This document shows positions 34,115-44,204 of a DNA stretch of 64,000 bases, in pieces; position 1 is the stretch's first letter; each line of letters opens with the position of its first letter. A program made the position numbers and the translations under genes. The notes under the pieces are model-generated. The model searched no databases. It was not told the DNA's origin and saw only the letters and a list, made by a program, of their open reading frames with translations. The stretch lies in contig CM062297.1 in the NCBI GenBank assembly GCA_031216915.1, positions 832,427,337 to 832,491,336 on the forward strand, read 5' to 3'. The DNA comes from Pictodentalium vernedei. Its lineage: Eukaryota; Mollusca; Scaphopoda; Dentaliida; Dentaliidae.

Positions 34115-35215
34115 TATCATAGGGTAGTAGGTAAAGTAAAATTATCCCATAAAGATAATTTGTTCAAAACAGGTTGCCATACTCTGGATCATGTAACATT
34201 AAACCACGGAAAGATCTCAGAGACAGTAGCATCATAAAGTGTGTCATCTGATCCTCGATAATAAGAAACTAATCTTAAACCACCACCTGTTGCTATACAA
34301 GACGCATTTAAAAGGAGAACTCCAACTGGAGGACGAATTCTGACAGTATGAGGTGATTCACGCCGAGGACATGTCACGGAGAATTGAAGATGGGGGTGGG
34401 TTCTATCATACCACACCCCATCGCCAACTCGCACGGCACGTGGGAGCACAAGTTTGTTCAGGACCTCAGTTTTACAGAGGGCTTTTACAAGGTGCTTCCT
34501 TCAGGGACAAAGCCACCAAACAATTTGGTTTTGCACGAATCGTATCAATTTCTCCAGTCAGGGGACAAAATAACTGTAGAGTGTCTGAACAGTCTGAATG
34601 CTCAGGTAATTGAACTACATGAGTTCGATCTTTATTAATAACTAAAACATTTGATTCCAATACATAACGTGCTACGAAGTTATCCAATTCTTTTATATGA
34701 GCAGAAACATTAGAAAATGGAACAGGTAAGGAAATAACCTTAAAAAGTTCAAAATGATAATTAATATTTACAAGAGGCACCTTAACCATTACAAACAATG
34801 TTTGTTTTCCAAATAAAGCTGTGGTGGCCAGTAAATGATAATACTGCCACAGTTCCTATTCTGGATCTAAGGGTAACTTTGTGTGGTGATCCAATTTACA
34901 GGTCAGATCAGTCAGAACAGATTTCAAAAATGAAGGTTTAACAATATCCGGAGTCAGCATGGAGCGAGACAAAATGTTAATTTGACTGCGTAAATGAGTC
35001 AAATGCAATTGTGCCTCGTTAACCATGAGAACAACCTGTCCAATTAGCATTTCTAATTCATGATAAAACTGTACATAAGTTTCCAAATAAGTAAGACATC
35101 TCACATGTATAATTAGTCAAAATAGCATTTAACTTAGAAGTAAGGCTCTCCAAATTCCCAATAATCTCGTTTATTTTCTGTCGATTTTCACGAACGTGTG
35201 AACGAGTAACATAAA

Positions 35216-35464
35216 TTAACCCTTTACCCAACGAATCGCCCGCATCCGCCCGCGTAATATGCAAATTCAGCAGTTGAAAAAATATTATTTTTCAAAAAAT
35301 TTCAACAAAACCATATCATGTGACCCCTCGTTGGAACGAGCTCGTCGAGCTCGTTCCAACGAGGGGTCACATGATATGGTTTTGTTGAAATTTTTTGAAA
35401 AATTTAAAAAAATGATATTTAAAATAATAAATTTTGATATCATCTGTGTTGGGTAAAGGGTTAA
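35216..35464. mobile_element. Palindromic MITE with TTAA ends (piggyBac-like), copy 2
   Basis: TTAA at 35216 and 35461 bound TTAACCCTTTACCCAAC ends that are inverted repeats. The 249-bp length matches copy 1 (250 bp). The central GACCCCTCGTTGGAACGAG palindrome is the same as in copy 1, but the outer arms differ. Taking out one TTAA plus the insert leaves the surrounding env-like frame in phase, which supports a TTAA duplication. Confidence 0.9.
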
Positions 35465-36502
35465 GGAAAACCTTTCCTTCAAAGAATGTGCCATCCTCAC
35501 TTCATTAGAATATAACCGGTTAATATTGGTATTAATATTGTCCAAATCACTTGAGGAAAACAAGCCAAACAGAAAACTTAAGGCATCACCCACAAATGGT
35601 AATAATGCTCTACGTCCTCAAATATCATGAAGGTGTTTGTAATCAACATAATCGTCCATGATATGTCAGAACTTATCAGAAAGATATAATCAACTTCATC
35701 AGCTAACCGTTGCGCGTCTGTAGCGGAATCATGGCCGGGAGTACTATTTCTAAACAGTCATTGTACTGGTGAGGAGCTCACGTCACCTGTGAATAAACCA
35801 TGTAAATTATTAACATTATCCCGTAAGTTTCTTTACTGAGTCGATACAAACGTTACGTAGGACTCAAATGGATTCAATTGGATCACAAAAGTTAATGTCC
35901 AGTTACTAGATACGCTATATACATTTTTAATCTTGTTAAATATAACAGTATCCCTAACTACCATTCTGGCGTGAACTTCGGAACAGAGGTAAAACAATAC
36001 AAGGTACCAGGTAGGTCGAACCATCTTCCTACAAGAGAAAGAAATAAGACTATAAAAGACAGCTATCAAACCTAAACTGTCATGGCCAGATAACGAGAAG
36101 AAATCAATGGATCCAAAGGAACCCACACAAATGATTTGAACTGCTTGAAAGATCCGTAATTGGGTCGTTACTCCAAAATAGGTCTCACAACCAGGAAATG
36201 TAAAAGGTGACAATGATCAATGATTTCCATCAAACTCCAGCCAGTTAATAGCTCACAAAATTTATAATTTATACAAAATGACCTATCCTAAACAATTTAG
36301 TTGTTAATTTCAGGACTTCCTTGAACTACGGAAGAACGTAAAATTGTTATTAGAAAATTGTGAACCTAAAATATGACAAATTAATCATTTTTTAATGAGC
36401 TTGCTGAAGGTTTCTTTGGTGGAACGGTGTGGTGTGAAAGACTTCTTACTGTGTGGTAACCATCTTGGATCATCCCGAGTCTGGACAGATATTGATGGAC
36501 CG

Positions 36503-36958
36503 TCAATTCGTATCTCTGTTCATTCCTGAATGGAATGTGACGTGATGATATTGTTGTTGTACCATTTCTCTGCGCCGCATTTGAGCCTCTTCTTGTGCCC
36601 GAATACGACCATCTGTAGGCGCTCTGGTCGGAAATGATACGCTGGCAGGATTATCAAAATTCCTGTTGGGTACCTGGAGAATTGTGGCAACATCAGCAAC
36701 TGTCATGCCATGCTCTTGTCTCGCGTGGCGTTTCAACATGGCACGACGTTCGTATCTCCTTGCACACACAGGGCATTGATGTAAGATTATGTGTCTCCCA
36801 TGCACCCGGTTCCATTGTTCCCGCAGTTGTCCATACCTCCGGTAGAAATGATGACCACACGACTTAACTGGGCACACCATCTCATCTTCTTTCCAGATTG
36901 GAACATCACAAGCCAATTCTTCAAGTTCATTGGGACTCGCCTTCAGAGCCAATTCCAT
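36503..36958 (-). CDS. C2H2 zinc-finger protein between protease and env-like genes
   Basis: This 151-codon open frame encodes two fingers. One is CPVKSCGHHFYRRYGQLREQ with its His pair about 10 residues on (R-V-H-G-R-H). The other is CPVCARRYERRAMLKRHARQ followed by E-H-G. A basic, Gln/Arg-rich helix follows (AQEEAQMRRREMVQQQYHH). From memory, small two-finger proteins of this type (C-P-x-x-x-C, R-R-Y, H-W-x-x-x-H, C-P-x-C) accompany some mollusc retroelements. It occupies the place where reverse transcriptase and integrase would normally lie. It could bind the element's RNA or DNA; that is inference. It is the best-preserved frame of this element. Confidence 0.6.
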   Translation of the reverse strand: MELALKASPNELEELACDVPIWKEDEMVCPVKSCGHHFYRRYGQLREQWNRVHGRHIILHQCPVCARRYERRAMLKRHARQEHGMTVADVATILQVPNRNFDNPASVSFPTRAPTDGRIRAQEEAQMRRREMVQQQYHHVTFHSGMNRDTN

Positions 36959-37097
36959 TTTCCTGTGAAAGGAAATGAGTCAGCAATAAGCAACATTACT
37001 ATGTGGTTTCATTTCGAGATTTACCTTATTAAAAAAATCAATAGTGACTATACAAAAGGAGGAATATACTAAGAAAATATCTTTATTGCCAATTGGG

Positions 37098-38520
37098 TCA
37101 GTCATCCGATTCATTCCGTTCAGTTTGTCCTGCCAAAAGTTTGGTATACTCATCCTTTTCTTTTGCAAGTTTTAATTTCTTGCTCAATTCCATTAAGGGT
37201 ATATTCTTCTCCGAAGATGAATTTAACCTTTCCCATCGTTTACTGTCGACTAATCTCTGTAAAGGCCATTTATCCTCAGATGAGTATTCACTACTATTAT
37301 CTGATTTAGTAGTTTCCGGTACTGCTAATTTCTGTTGTCTCATATTTCTCATATTTTGACCTTCTGGGATCTCCCACTCCTGTGGTGCTAGAAAGGGGTT
37401 TCAGAATGGGCTTTGATCAATCTCTCTCATAATTTTATTTGGTTTATTCAACTTTTGCAAAATTTTATTATCTTCATTGACTACCTCATTCAAAGTTTTA
37501 ACACTATTCACTGCCAAGGGTTCAAGTTTTCCAGTGACACAGCCACGTTTTAAAGTTTAGTGATTGTGAGTATTATTAATTACCATCACTGGGACAATAT
37601 CTTCACTATTTCTTACAACAGCATTACCTACCAGTAGACCAGGTTGTCCAGCTATGAACCCCTCTGCTAGGGCATGATGCTGCAAGAATTTGGTTTTAAA
37701 CAGACCCTTGGACCCAACTGCCTTAACATTACAAACAACAGCTGATTGAGGTTTTACCTGAACCTCCTGTTCCAACCTCGTTATTGAAGAGATGTGTAAA
37801 TCATTAACAACTGAAACCAAGACATTTTGTAACCGAAGCTTTTGTATATCATAATTTAGTCTTACACCATTTATACTTAACCAGTAAATACCCGAAATCA
37901 TGCACAAATGCATGTTATCAACAACATGAAATTCATGTACAAGACTAATATTTTGAATTTTGAACTGAAGTTTTACTAAACCTCTAACTTTTAATTCATC
38001 ACCGGTCACATCCTCTAAGCTTCCAAGTTTAGTGCCATCACCCCTTAATTCGGGTCTGTTGTTCAGATTTCTCCAAAACGTGGTGCTGATACAAGAAATT
38101 TGTGCACCAGTGTTAATTAAAGTTCTGACTTTTTGTTTATTCCAATGCACTAAAATGCTATTTAGAGGTGCTCCTTCATGAGATATAGTCAGTTTGTCAG
38201 AGGGTTTAACACCACATTTTTCCCTCTGTTTTTGAGACCAAGCACCAACAGAATCTGAGACAACAGTATGAGTAAATTGTTCTCTGGGACCTTTATCCCC
38301 GGCCCAGACTGTTTTTTTAGCTTTTTCAGCAGTACCACTTCTTAAATTAGTATGATTTCCAGAGCAAGAATATTTATCAACTTTTTTATCTTCCATGATC
38401 TGCTGAGACTTATGTTTCTTTAAAATTCTCTGCCTATCTGTCAAAGCATGAGTGTCCATCCTAGCTTGACAGTTCCGTGAGGTATGATTATCATTTCCAC
38501 ATCGAGAACATCGATGTTGT
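37098..38520 (-). pseudogene. Retroelement Gag zinc knuckle and aspartic protease region
   Basis: Reading leftward, a CCHC knuckle CSRCGNDNHTSRNC lies at about 38510-38468, directly before the 300-codon frame (38459-37557). That frame has KVRTLINTGAQISCIS, the retropepsin active-site motif in which Asn replaces the catalytic Asp (usual D-T-G-A). It continues DELKVRGLVKLQFKIQN, EFHVVDNM and SGIYWLSINGVRLNYD, which is the second, I-x-G-x-x-W-L part of a Ty3/gypsy protease. After a TAA at 37557 the text continues in another frame with LEPLAVNSVKTLNEVV and, further, a Lys/Glu-rich tail (SKKLKLAKEKDEYTKLL). No reverse transcriptase motif (Y/F-x-D-D) follows. Sequence right of the knuckle switches to the plus-strand family block at about 38580, so the element is 5'-truncated. 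Confidence 0.75.
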
Positions 38521-38579
38521 CGCGTCGAGACATATTCACTTATATCTCTATTTGTGACTCCGTTAAACTGACGATGTTG

Positions 38580-41520
38580 GAGTTTAAATTAACGACTGCT
38601 ACCGTGAAATTCAACGACCTCCCTCTCTCATCCGTAAGAGACCCAACGGCAGAAATCGCCTTGTTGTGGAAAATACGTTGGTTGTTTCGAAATGACAGAT
38701 CTGCTTGGAATTGATGTATGCAAATGGTGCATAAAGGTGACACACACTTTAGTAAATCTTTTATTTTCATGCCTATGTTGGACCAGAGTGACGACACCTT
38801 CATCTATTCGACCCTCAAATTTGTCAGTGAACAGCCTATTAAATATGGTATTACATCTGTATTGACCATCGAATCAGCTTCTCTGGTGGAACGTTATGAA
38901 TATCATTCAGACTGAGAGTAGTACTAGTGAAGTCCATAAGATTATTCTGAGGTCTGGGGACTTCATACAGAGATGAGTTTCTCGGGACGGGGTATCAGCC
39001 ACATCATGAATGATTCTGGTCTTTTCTGGATTATTTCGACCATATATGCTGATAATGCTGTCGGCAACATGTTATCAGGTAAACCTATTGCTAGAGTATT
39101 GAGAGGCCATTGGGATTGTTGATGTTGCTCTCAATACGATTTTAGTTTCTGGGATTTTTTTATACCGATATTATTTGCATGGTGTCTTTTGATGAAGACA
39201 GTGAAACTGAGTATAGCATTACTGGACTCTCTGTCAAGCACCTCCACCCAGGTAGCAGCTGGTAGGGTAGAGACAGGGAGCAAGTCCACACATACAAATA
39301 GATGTTTTCGTGATATTGCAGTCTTATTTGATTCTCTGTTGAGGGGTGATACAACAGTCACTGAAGTCTTGGCGGACAAACAACTGACCGAAACAAAGTA
39401 ACGAAACACATCGATGAATTACTACAGGACAGCAAAATTATGGCTCTAGTATTCCGAAATGACACATCTTCTACGGTCGTTTATTGTGGCTGAAAGGCCT
39501 GTTGACTGGCAGCTCCACCTCCGAGTGTTGCGGAATATGTTACCATTTTTGGAGGTGGCCAGTCACAATCTATATGCAAAGTATGTTAGCATCCATCTCT
39601 CCGCCATGCGGGATCTAGATAAAACAAGTCCCGAGGTATTCTAAATGTTCATGTCTTCATATCGCGTGGTTCACAATGATAAACAGTATTGGAGTAGACG
39701 TTCGACGGATCTGGTGATAGAGCAGAAATTAATGAGAAGTCTTAAAACGACTGGGGGTCTAATCAGAGGTTGTGGGGTGACGGAATATGAAACATCTGTT
39801 TATGTCCTCTCCAGACCTGCTTGTTTTAAAATTAATTATGATATGCAGAATATATCTGGGTGTTCATATAACACAAGTGAGCAGCACAAACATTGTGGAA
39901 AGGCGAGAAAATCCAGAGATGATCACAAAACAATAACTGTATTGAGACATTTGCTGGAGAGAAACCCCTTCACACGTGTATCCGGATTGGGGAATATGCA
40001 GACGGGCGTAGTTTCCGATCTCAGTGATGTCGATAAAGCACATGACACTAGTGAAAGAGCTGTATCTAGAATGGTTGGCATGGACGCCAATGACTACACT
40101 TTAAAAAGGATCAAGTCATCCAAATGAATAACAAATGTGGATTGAAAAAGGGTAATGTTTTTGTGAAAATAGATCCACAGATTCTCTTCCAAAGACTGGG
40201 TGCTGTTATCTGAGAGCAATATCCGAAGATGAGTTGTGGACTATGTTTTCTCATGAGTTAAGTACATACCCGACGTTTTTACTCGAGTCTCCCGACAGTC
40301 TGAGGGAGGCACACAAGCCTGCGTTAGCAGAGGCTATCCGTTCAATTGTCAAATAGTCAAGCCAGATGCCCATTTGACTGCAACTCTATTCAATATGTTT
40401 TAGATGGTGAAATGCTATTGCATTGGCTCCCTTGGGCTAGGGGCAAAGCCTTCGGACAAATTTGCGAGGCATATGTGGACTTTATCAAGTCTCATTATCC
40501 GGGGGTAACTGTGGTTTTTAATGGCTACACAAGTGATGCAAAAACTAAGTATAATACACACCTCATGCGACTTGGATCGAGGGGCTGTGTATAGATCATC
40601 ATCGACTCCATAAACTTCCTGAGTGTTAAGAAGGAGGCGTGTCTCGCTAATAGTAAAAACAAGCAAGCATTCGACACATTGCTCAGAGGCTATCTTGAGC
40701 AGGGCGGAATAAGTACCATACGTGCCAATGGTGACGCAGATGACTTCGTAGATCGAACTGTAATTAACATTGCAAGGCAAGCACCCATTTGGCTCACAGG
40801 AGATGATACTGATCTTCTCGTTCTCCTGTGTTACGTGTAAGTCGATATATCTTGCATCGAGGTCTTGCTCAAAGAACAGCGGTATCCGGAATATGCGGGA
40901 AACAAAAGCGTGTTTAGCTGCCGACATATGTGCACATAATCTTTTTCTACATACCTTTACTGGTTGTGATACTGCATCACGGATTTTTGGTGTCGGCAAA
41001 GCTACTGCTATTGGACTATTTAGACCCAGACCACACTATATAGCTACCGCTGAGGTGTTTTGTAAAGTCCCTGTGGTGTGAATAAAGATGAAATAATCTC
41101 AGCTGGCGAGTCTGCATTCATTTGTCTATATAAAGGTGTGGCGGCTGGTAACTTGGACAGTTTGCGTGGGTCCACCTTCACAGATATATCCAAATTGGTG
41201 TCTCCTGTCGACCCCAAAATACTCCCACCGACTTAGAGTTCTGCTCGCTCAATATCATAGCATGAGGACGTGTCTCCAAGTATTTGAACGGGGAGGTGAA
41301 GATTCGTTGATAGCCAGACTGGGAACATGAAGGAAAACATTCTGCATCCTTTGAAAACAAACAGCCCCCAACTCCCGAAAGTCTTCTGAAAATTGTTCCC
41401 TGTAACTGCAAAACTGGCTGTAAGTCGGCACAATGCAGTTGCAAAAAGGTCGGCATAGAATGTACAACGAAGTGTGGGTCGTGTAGAGGCACGAATTGTG
41501 ACAACACGTAGCAGCAATAG
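38580..41520 (+). pseudogene. C-terminal block of the large invertebrate protein family (block 3 of 3)
   Basis: Ordered pieces in changing frames: TVKFNDLPLSSVRDPTAEIA, MVHKGDTHFSKSFIFMPML, STLKFVSEQPIKYGITSVL (38.6-38.9 kb); RTAKLWL and FIVAERPVDWQLHL; YSRRSTDLVIEQ-type text with LMRSLKTTGGLIRG, and TSEQHKHCGKARKSRDD (39.65-40.13 kb); QYVLDGEMLLHWLPW and VVFNGYTSDAKTKYNTHLMR; a shifted NGDADDFV and WLTGDDTDLLVLLC (40.35-40.84 kb); NLFLHTFTGCDTASRIFGVG (about 40.94-41.0 kb). It closes with a Cys-rich KIVPCNCKTGCKSAQCSCKK and CTTKCGSCRGTNCDN (about 41.39-41.51 kb). The D-x-D and G-D-D-T-D-L-L-V-L-L blocks resemble a PIN-like metal-binding nuclease site; that is inference. I know the family only as large uncharacterised proteins in corals, molluscs and similar animals. 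Confidence 0.65.
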
Positions 41521-41580
41521 TAGACGAAGATTGAAAGTTTGGGTTTGTCTGTTTTGCCTTATTCTATTTCTAATTTTCTT

Positions 41581-41758
41581 GATAAATATAGATTATCACC
41601 ACAGTGTGTGTCTCCGGGAATTCAGATCAAGTCAAGTTGTAGGAACAGAATAGTATTTCGACGAGCCTGTTAGGGCGAGTCAAAATGCGATTCTGTGCCT
41701 ACAACGAGACTTGATCAGAATTTCCGGACACACACACTGTGGTGATGATAAATTTATC
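41581..41758. repeat. Inverted repeat, arms about 60-70 bp
   Basis: TATCACCACAGTGTGTGTC at the left is mirrored by GACACACACACTGTGGTGAT at the right. Inner pairing continues through AGATCAAGTC / GACTTGATC and TTGTAGG / CCTACAA. It follows the Cys-rich end of block 3 by about 70 bp. Confidence 0.8.
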
Positions 41759-42324
41759 TCACAATATTGACCACAAAATGTGTTATAAAACTATTTTAAG
41801 AGGAACTTTTTCATTTGCCTTATCGATGGAAAGACGCAAATTTTAAAATAGAATAGCGTTCATTGATCTCCATATTGAGGTCAGTGATGACGTTACACTT
41901 CAGAGAAAATTACGTCACTGGGATTCACTTTACTGAATAGTCAGAATACTGTCTTGCGAAGTGAAGCAACTGTGTGTTTCGTCAACGTGAATTTGGTTGT
42001 AACTTTTGCAACAATTTCTGGTGAATTAAATATCCCTCTTGGTGTAAAGGTTTATTATATTTTAAAATATGCTGTTCATCGTTTATTGAGGTGGAGTTTT
42101 CCACATTTCATAGCGAAAGGTAATCCTTTAACTTCAAGAGAGAAGCCTCGACTCGAGCGTTCAGGAAAATCCCAATAATGGGCTACAAACCAGCCCAAGA
42201 TGCCGAAAAGTGCGCATAATTTAACTATTCGTTGAGTTAACTTCCCCCGTGACATTTTAGCATGCCGTGCATAATAAATACATTACAGGGCGTTTAGTTG
42301 GCAGAAACAGTGTCATATACAGCT

Positions 42325-42378
42325 CAGAGAAAACAATATTAGGTTCGGCTTCGTCTCACCTAATATTGTTTTCTCTGA
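42325..42378. repeat. Hairpin, arms 20 bp
   Basis: CAGAGAAAACAATATTAGGT and its exact complement flank a 14-bp loop. Confidence 0.85.
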
Positions 42379-43500
42379 AGGGAAAATCGCGAAGCGATCG
42401 AAAAACGATATTAATGCCGTTGTTTTGGCAACATAATCACGCGCTTATATCAGGAGCCCTTGATACGGATTCGGAACAAGGGCCCAGATACATTAAACTT
42501 TAGTTGCGTAACAGTGCAAAAACGCCCTGATTGTGAGATAAGAAGAAATATCTCCGCTTTCTATGTTAGTAATGTGAGGTATCTGTAAACATGGTGTGTC
42601 CAGATGCACCCAAAGACATAGGTTTGTTTTTTTCACTTTTTTTTTTTTTTTTGGTTAAGAGAGTGGTCAATAATTACCCTATCCATCAGCCCAAATGATC
42701 TCAACGATAGGGAGATGTAATTGTAACGTGATCATTTTGACCCTGTTATTGTCGGTTTCTGGTTTCATATTCTGAGCAGAGGACATATTGATATGTTGAC
42801 ATCTGATTCCTATTATTTCAAACATGCATGGTAGTTATTTGCATTTTGCTGTTCATTTCAAGAACCTCACAATATTTGGTCTTGTGTGACCTTCTTATGC
42901 CATTGTTGGATATAAACGTGAGATTTGGGTGGGCGTGTCTGTTTGATGTAAACCTCAGTATCAATATGTACACAACGAAACCGTTTCGCTCGCACAACAT
43001 CGTAGAGCATTGACCTCTTTTGTTTCATTTGCGATGAACGCGAACCTTATAAAATTTGTAATTGCGGGTGTTCCACACGAATATTGTTGGCAAAATTGAT
43101 GCATGCCATTTGAGGATGGCCACCCTCTGTGGTAGTATAGCTTATTTTGTCATATGTGCAAAAATCACATCTCTAGATCAAAAAACATACACAAAAAAAA
43201 ACGATTTTTTTCGAATTTTTGACGCTATTTTATCAGCCATTCGGAATTCAAAGGAACAATTCCAATGTCAAATGTATCTCTGGTTATTGTAGAACATATA
43301 GTCATTGTAATGCAGTCCCTCGTCTAACGATTCAATAATGAATGATGTTATCAAATTGATTTGGCTGATTTTTTACAATCAGCGCTCATCTAGGACGCCA
43401 TCTTGAATTTTGTAAAAACGCGCGTTAGTTCGAGCTCGGATTTTTTCTCTGTTGTTGAGGAAGGTTCGTAGAGTCTAAAAAGGTTAAAACCAATTCTGTA
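42379..43500. other. Non-coding stretch
   Basis: AT-rich with a T-run near 42627-42652. No coding or repeat signal that I can support. Confidence 0.4.
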
Positions 43501-43629
43501 CAATTTTTTTCTAGGTGGCAAAGATAGATGACATTTCAGTAAAATGCAATGGTTCCACGTTCCATCAAAGTCGAACTCGAGAAAGTCACTTCAGACCACG
43601 CCATTTTAGACTCCGTACCCGTAACTATG

Positions 43630-43940
43630 AAGAGAAGGTAACGTTATTATTAAATAGGATAAAAATTATCAAAACATATCTTGGAATTAAAATGATGAGC
43701 TGGTCCACAAAGATCAAACTGTGGTAGGGACTAATGTGATGGATCTTCCAAACGATTTGCTTAGAAGACGGAAATCTTTTCAATTCAAGGGTTGGGAAGT
43801 GTTGGCCGATCCCCCATCGCGTGGTGAGAGATATTAACATGCCCCAAGAACTGATTGGTCATAAAGAACGTTGGGATTATATGAGACAGTCGGATACTAA
43901 GTCAAAAACTAAGTCGGAGACTAAGTTAGAGACGAAACCT
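43630..43940 (+). pseudogene. Unrecognised coding-like stretch upstream of the Polinton integrase
   Basis: One frame reads DDELVHKDQTVVGTNVMDLP then NDLLRRRKSFQFKGWEVLAD. A shifted frame reads VRDINMPQELIGHKERWDYM and then a Lys/Thr-rich tail. Amino acid use looks protein-like and the position, just 5' of integrase, is where small Polinton genes occur. I do not recognise the protein. A MITE begins at 43945. Confidence 0.35.
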
Positions 43941-43944
43941 AATG

Positions 43945-44171
43945 CAGTTCGTGGAGAGTGTATTATCACTAAATCACCCGCAGAGTGGAGATTCCACCCG
44001 AGCAATAATTGCAAATTTGTTGCAAAGCATAACCAGCACCAGCAAAGTTTCAGCCAATGGACCTCCGGTTGCTTGTGTTTTTTGTCGATGTATACACAAT
44101 TTGAAAGTTATAGCTTGGGTGATAACTCCACTCTGCGGGTGATTTAGTTACAATCCACTCTCCACGTACTG
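43945..44171 (+). mobile_element. MITE with about 45-bp terminal inverted repeats
   Basis: CGTGGAGAGTG and ACTAAATCACCCGCAGAGTG at the left are mirrored at the right (CACTCTGCGGGTGATTTAGT, then CACTCTCCACG). The middle holds GTTTCAGCCAATGGACCTCC, shared with three other MITEs of the window. Length about 227 bp. Confidence 0.85.
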
Positions 44172-44204
44172 TAAATAGAGATGACACTTTGAAAAGATAA
44201 CCCT

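Larger units (their letters stand above)
33265..36213 (-). pseudogene. Env-like membrane glycoprotein of a retroelement, broken by three insertions
   Basis: Minus-strand fragments keep one order: a hydrophobic start then HARMVVRDTVIFNKIKN (36213-35833); a basic pair R-R followed by a hydrophobic SFLFGLFSSSDL helix near 35570, like a cleavage site and fusion segment; a heptad-like stretch (DNINTNINRLYSN); helices RENRQKINEIIGNLESL (35264-35058); Cys-bearing ectodomain pieces CSDTLQLFCPLTGEI and LLNASCIATGGGL (34798-34189); and at 33516-33265 a membrane helix followed by CRRHRK, a short cytoplasmic tail. This architecture is that of gypsy/errantivirus-type env proteins. The gene is interrupted by a TTAA MITE, a 74-bp palindrome and a SINE. 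I describe the pieces only and do not rejoin them. Confidence 0.6.

Noticed and set aside
35285..35593. A 102-codon ORF through the palindrome, sharing residues with an ORF at 21909-22157
   Set aside because: Both ORFs read through the same MITE core, which gives a shared peptide by chance of repeat content.
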